Source: an uncultured Erysipelotrichaceae bacterium (lineage in GTDB: Bacteria > Bacillota_I > Bacilli_A > Erysipelotrichales > Erysipelotrichaceae). Taken from it: a DNA stretch of 7,523 nucleotides. Below, in pieces: positions 6,249-7,523 of the stretch (position 1 is its first letter; every line of letters begins with the position of its first letter). The stretch spans positions 1 to 7,523 of the forward strand of contig CACZNO010000032.1 of NCBI GenBank assembly GCA_902782505.1, read 5' to 3'. Below the pieces are notes generated by a model, which saw only the letters and a program-made list of their open reading frames with translations, had not been told where the DNA came from and did no database searches. A program made the position numbers and the translations under genes.

Positions 6249-6809
6249 GTAGTAATCTTATTTCTTGCCCGGAACGTCGCGGTTGATCTCCAGCAGTTTC
6301 TGTTTGAGTTCGCCTTCGATCTTCGCCAATTCGTGTTCCGCCGCCGCGCGTTTCGCACGTCCTTCGTCCTGGATCTTGACGACTTCTTCCAGCGTCGAGA
6401 TCAGGTCGCGGTTGGTCTTCTGCAGCGTTTCGATATCCACTAAACCGCGTTCGGATTCCTTCGCGGTCGCGATGGTTTCCTGTTTCAGGGTTTCCGCGTT
6501 CTTCTTCAGTAACGCGTTGGTGACTTCGCTGACTGCCTGCTGCGCTTCCACCGCTTCCTTGGAGTGGTTGATACCCAATGCCAGTACCATCTGGCTCTTC
6601 CATAACGGAATCGTGTTGACCAGCGTGGACTGGATTTTTTCGGTCATCAGGGTGTCGTTGTTCTGTACCAGACGGATCTGCGGGCCCATCTGCAGCGCAA
6701 CGTTTCTGGTCAGTTCCAGATCATACAGTTTCTTTTCGAAGCGGTTGATCAGCTGTTCGTAGTCATTCGCCGCCTGTGCGTCTTCCGCCAGACCGGATTC
6801 CTTGGCTTT

Positions 6810-6812
6810 CTA
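6810..6812 (-). other. In-frame amber codon (TAG) inside the TelA frame
   Basis: On the minus strand the context is ATT TAG AAA. It falls between the conserved ELPE motif and the KAKESG continuation, where TelA relatives carry an ordinary, often polar, residue. Glutamine is almost always CAG in this gene, so one C-to-T change would create it. The next ATG downstream (6689) has no Shine-Dalgarno, so restart of the second half is not supported. Confidence 0.9.
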
Positions 6813-7457
6813 AATCATTTCCGGCAGTTCAACTTCACGTGCCTGTTTCAGTTTCTTCTGACCGGCAAGGATGTACATCGTCAGTTCCTTGTAGTTGATC
6901 AGGTTCTTTTCATACATCTGATCCAGTAACGCGATGTCCTTCATCAGAGTAATCTGCTGGTTTTCGAGTGCGTCCGCGATCTTTTCTACGTTGACTTCCG
7001 CCTTGTTATATTTCGCTTTCATCGCTTCGACGGAGTTCGCGCCTTTTTTGAATAATCCGAGAATGCCCTTTTCCTTTTCCGTGTCAAAGCCTTTTAATTC
7101 AACAACCAGGTTCGATAACAGGGATCCCGCTTCTCCCAGATCCTTGGTGCGGACGTTGTTGAGCGTCGCATCGCTGAATTCGGAAATCTTCTTCTGCGCA
7201 CCGGCGCCGTACTGAAGAATGGTGTTGGTCGCGTGCAGATCGATCGTCTTGGAGAATTCTTCGACCTGTTTGCGTTCTTCTTCCGTCAGCATCGAATCAT
7301 CTACGAATACCGGCGTCTTCATCGCTTCAGCTTTTCTTCTTTCTTCTTCCGCCGCTAATTTCGCTGCGTCCTGTTCAAGTCCCGTCTGCGCTAAACCGGC
7401 CTTCGCCGCAGCGTCTTCGTCCTGCAGAGTCAATACGATTTTGTGTTCTTCGCTCAT
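6810..7457 (-). CDS. N-terminal TelA fragment as translated with the standard code
   Basis: With TAG read as stop, only 215 residues of the TelA protein are made, beginning MSEEHKIVLTLQDED and ending VELPEMI. This part is charged and mainly helical, with an early alanine/glutamate/lysine-rich segment (about residues 14-46). It lacks the conserved C-terminal half containing GPQIRLVQNN and IPLWKSQ, so it is unlikely to be fully functional. It is listed separately from the interrupted full-length gene because this is what would be expressed if there is no suppression. Confidence 0.6.
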   Translation of the reverse strand: MSEEHKIVLTLQDEDAAAKAGLAQTGLEQDAAKLAAEEERRKAEAMKTPVFVDDSMLTEEERKQVEEFSKTIDLHATNTILQYGAGAQKKISEFSDATLNNVRTKDLGEAGSLLSNLVVELKGFDTEKEKGILGLFKKGANSVEAMKAKYNKAEVNVEKIADALENQQITLMKDIALLDQMYEKNLINYKELTMYILAGQKKLKQAREVELPEMI

Positions 7458-7465
7458 GGTTGTAA

Positions 7466-7490
7466 CCTCTTTTCTCTATTTTTTATTATA
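7466..7490 (-). promoter_or_regulatory. Promoter -10 box and ribosome binding site of the telA-like gene
   Basis: On the minus strand, a perfect TATAAT lies at 7490-7485. A weak -35 (TTCTTT, 7513-7508) sits 17 bases upstream. Transcription would begin about 20 bases before the ATG at 7457. AAAGAGG at 7472-7466 is the Shine-Dalgarno, eight bases from the start. The TelA gene is therefore probably transcribed from its own promoter rather than only from a gene further right. Confidence 0.6.
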
Positions 7491-7523
7491 CTACGATTTA
7501 TTCAACGAAAGAACTATCACTGA

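Larger units (their letters stand above)
6258..7457 (-). pseudogene. telA: TelA/KlaA toxic anion resistance family gene interrupted by one in-frame TAG
   Basis: The complete frame is 400 codons with its final TAA, the normal TelA size, but codon 216 (6812-6810) is TAG. Both halves are in the same frame and are clearly one protein. The first half ends ILAGQKKLKQ then VELPEMI. The second continues KAKESG, RFEKKLYDLELTRNVALQ, GPQIRLVQNND and NTIPLWKSQMVLALGI, all typical TelA signatures. No frameshift, deletion or other stop is present. Family members are cytosolic, helix- and coiled-coil-rich proteins linked to tellurite and other stress resistance; their biochemical role is unclear. The start at 7457 has AGAGG eight bases upstream, and the gene has its own promoter and terminator. 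A CAG-to-TAG change (glutamine to amber) is the simplest origin. A sequencing error, natural readthrough or UAG recoding are alternatives. Without readthrough the product is 215 residues. Confidence 0.85.

Noticed and set aside
6181..6603. 140-residue minus-strand frame overlapping the TelA C-terminal half and its terminator
   Set aside because: It is out of frame with a conserved TelA sequence, has an arginine/glycine-rich low-complexity composition, and reads through the hairpin.
6258..6689. Separate 143-residue gene starting at the ATG at 6689
   Set aside because: It is in the same frame as the TelA N-terminal half, begins in the middle of a conserved TelA stretch, and has no Shine-Dalgarno; the conserved sequence continues upstream to the TAG.
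6800..6820. Programmed frameshift at the TelA interruption
   Set aside because: Both halves lie in the same frame and the only obstacle is a single TAG; no slippery run is needed or obvious.
1..7523. CRISPR array, insertion sequence, prophage or attachment site
   Set aside because: No repeated spacers, transposase or integrase motifs, or direct repeats at the tRNA 3' ends were seen; tRNA-Ser is followed directly by a terminator.

Overview
The window looks like chromosomal, mostly housekeeping DNA from a low-to-mid GC Bacillota (Firmicutes). The grounds are strong GGAGG-type ribosome binding sites, TTGAAG/TAGAAT-type sigma-A promoters, both tRNAs carrying an encoded CCA, and the gene families present: a clostridial-style CCA enzyme, an M18 aminopeptidase, a TelA family protein and a CcdA-thioredoxin fusion. 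Codon choice and gene content would fit an anaerobic, gut-type member of the Bacilli/Erysipelotrichia or Clostridia. That placement is inference and cannot be settled from this window. No mobile element, CRISPR array or attachment site was seen.

Layout, left to right. (1) Positions 1-800, minus strand: the N-terminal 266 codons of a CCA tRNA nucleotidyltransferase, running off the left edge. (2) Positions 801-861: a compact divergent promoter region serving cca leftward and the tRNAs rightward. (3) Positions 862-1061, plus strand: tRNA-Leu(CAA) and tRNA-Ser(GGA). (4) About 1064-1096: a hairpin with A and T tracts on both sides, usable as a terminator from both directions. (5) Positions 1101-6147, minus strand: a tight five-gene operon, in transcription order a zinc-dependent phospholipase C family protein, an M18 aminopeptidase, a compact OLD-type ATPase-TOPRIM protein, a CcdA-thioredoxin fusion and a small three-helix membrane protein. 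The junctions are a 14-base gap, a 2-base gap, an 8-base overlap and a 2-base gap. (6) Positions 6178-6248: promoter of this operon and terminator of the next gene. (7) Positions 6258-7457, minus strand: a full-length TelA (toxic anion resistance family) frame interrupted once by an in-frame TAG, with its own promoter at the right edge.

The operon mixes peptide trimming (M18), a membrane thiol-reducing system (CcdA-thioredoxin plus a possible partner) and two metal-dependent, possibly nucleic-acid- or lipid-cleaving enzymes. The tight junctions say the five are co-expressed, but no shared pathway can be read from the sequence.

Three points deserve a second look. The TelA frame is perfect except for one TAG. 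The other two TAG codons in the window, ending the phospholipase-like and aminopeptidase genes, are each followed in frame by a TGA that forms a classical ATGA overlap with the next gene. The OLD-like protein is unusually short, with a degenerate ATP-binding motif and no recognisable ABC-type signature, but intact TOPRIM acidic residues.
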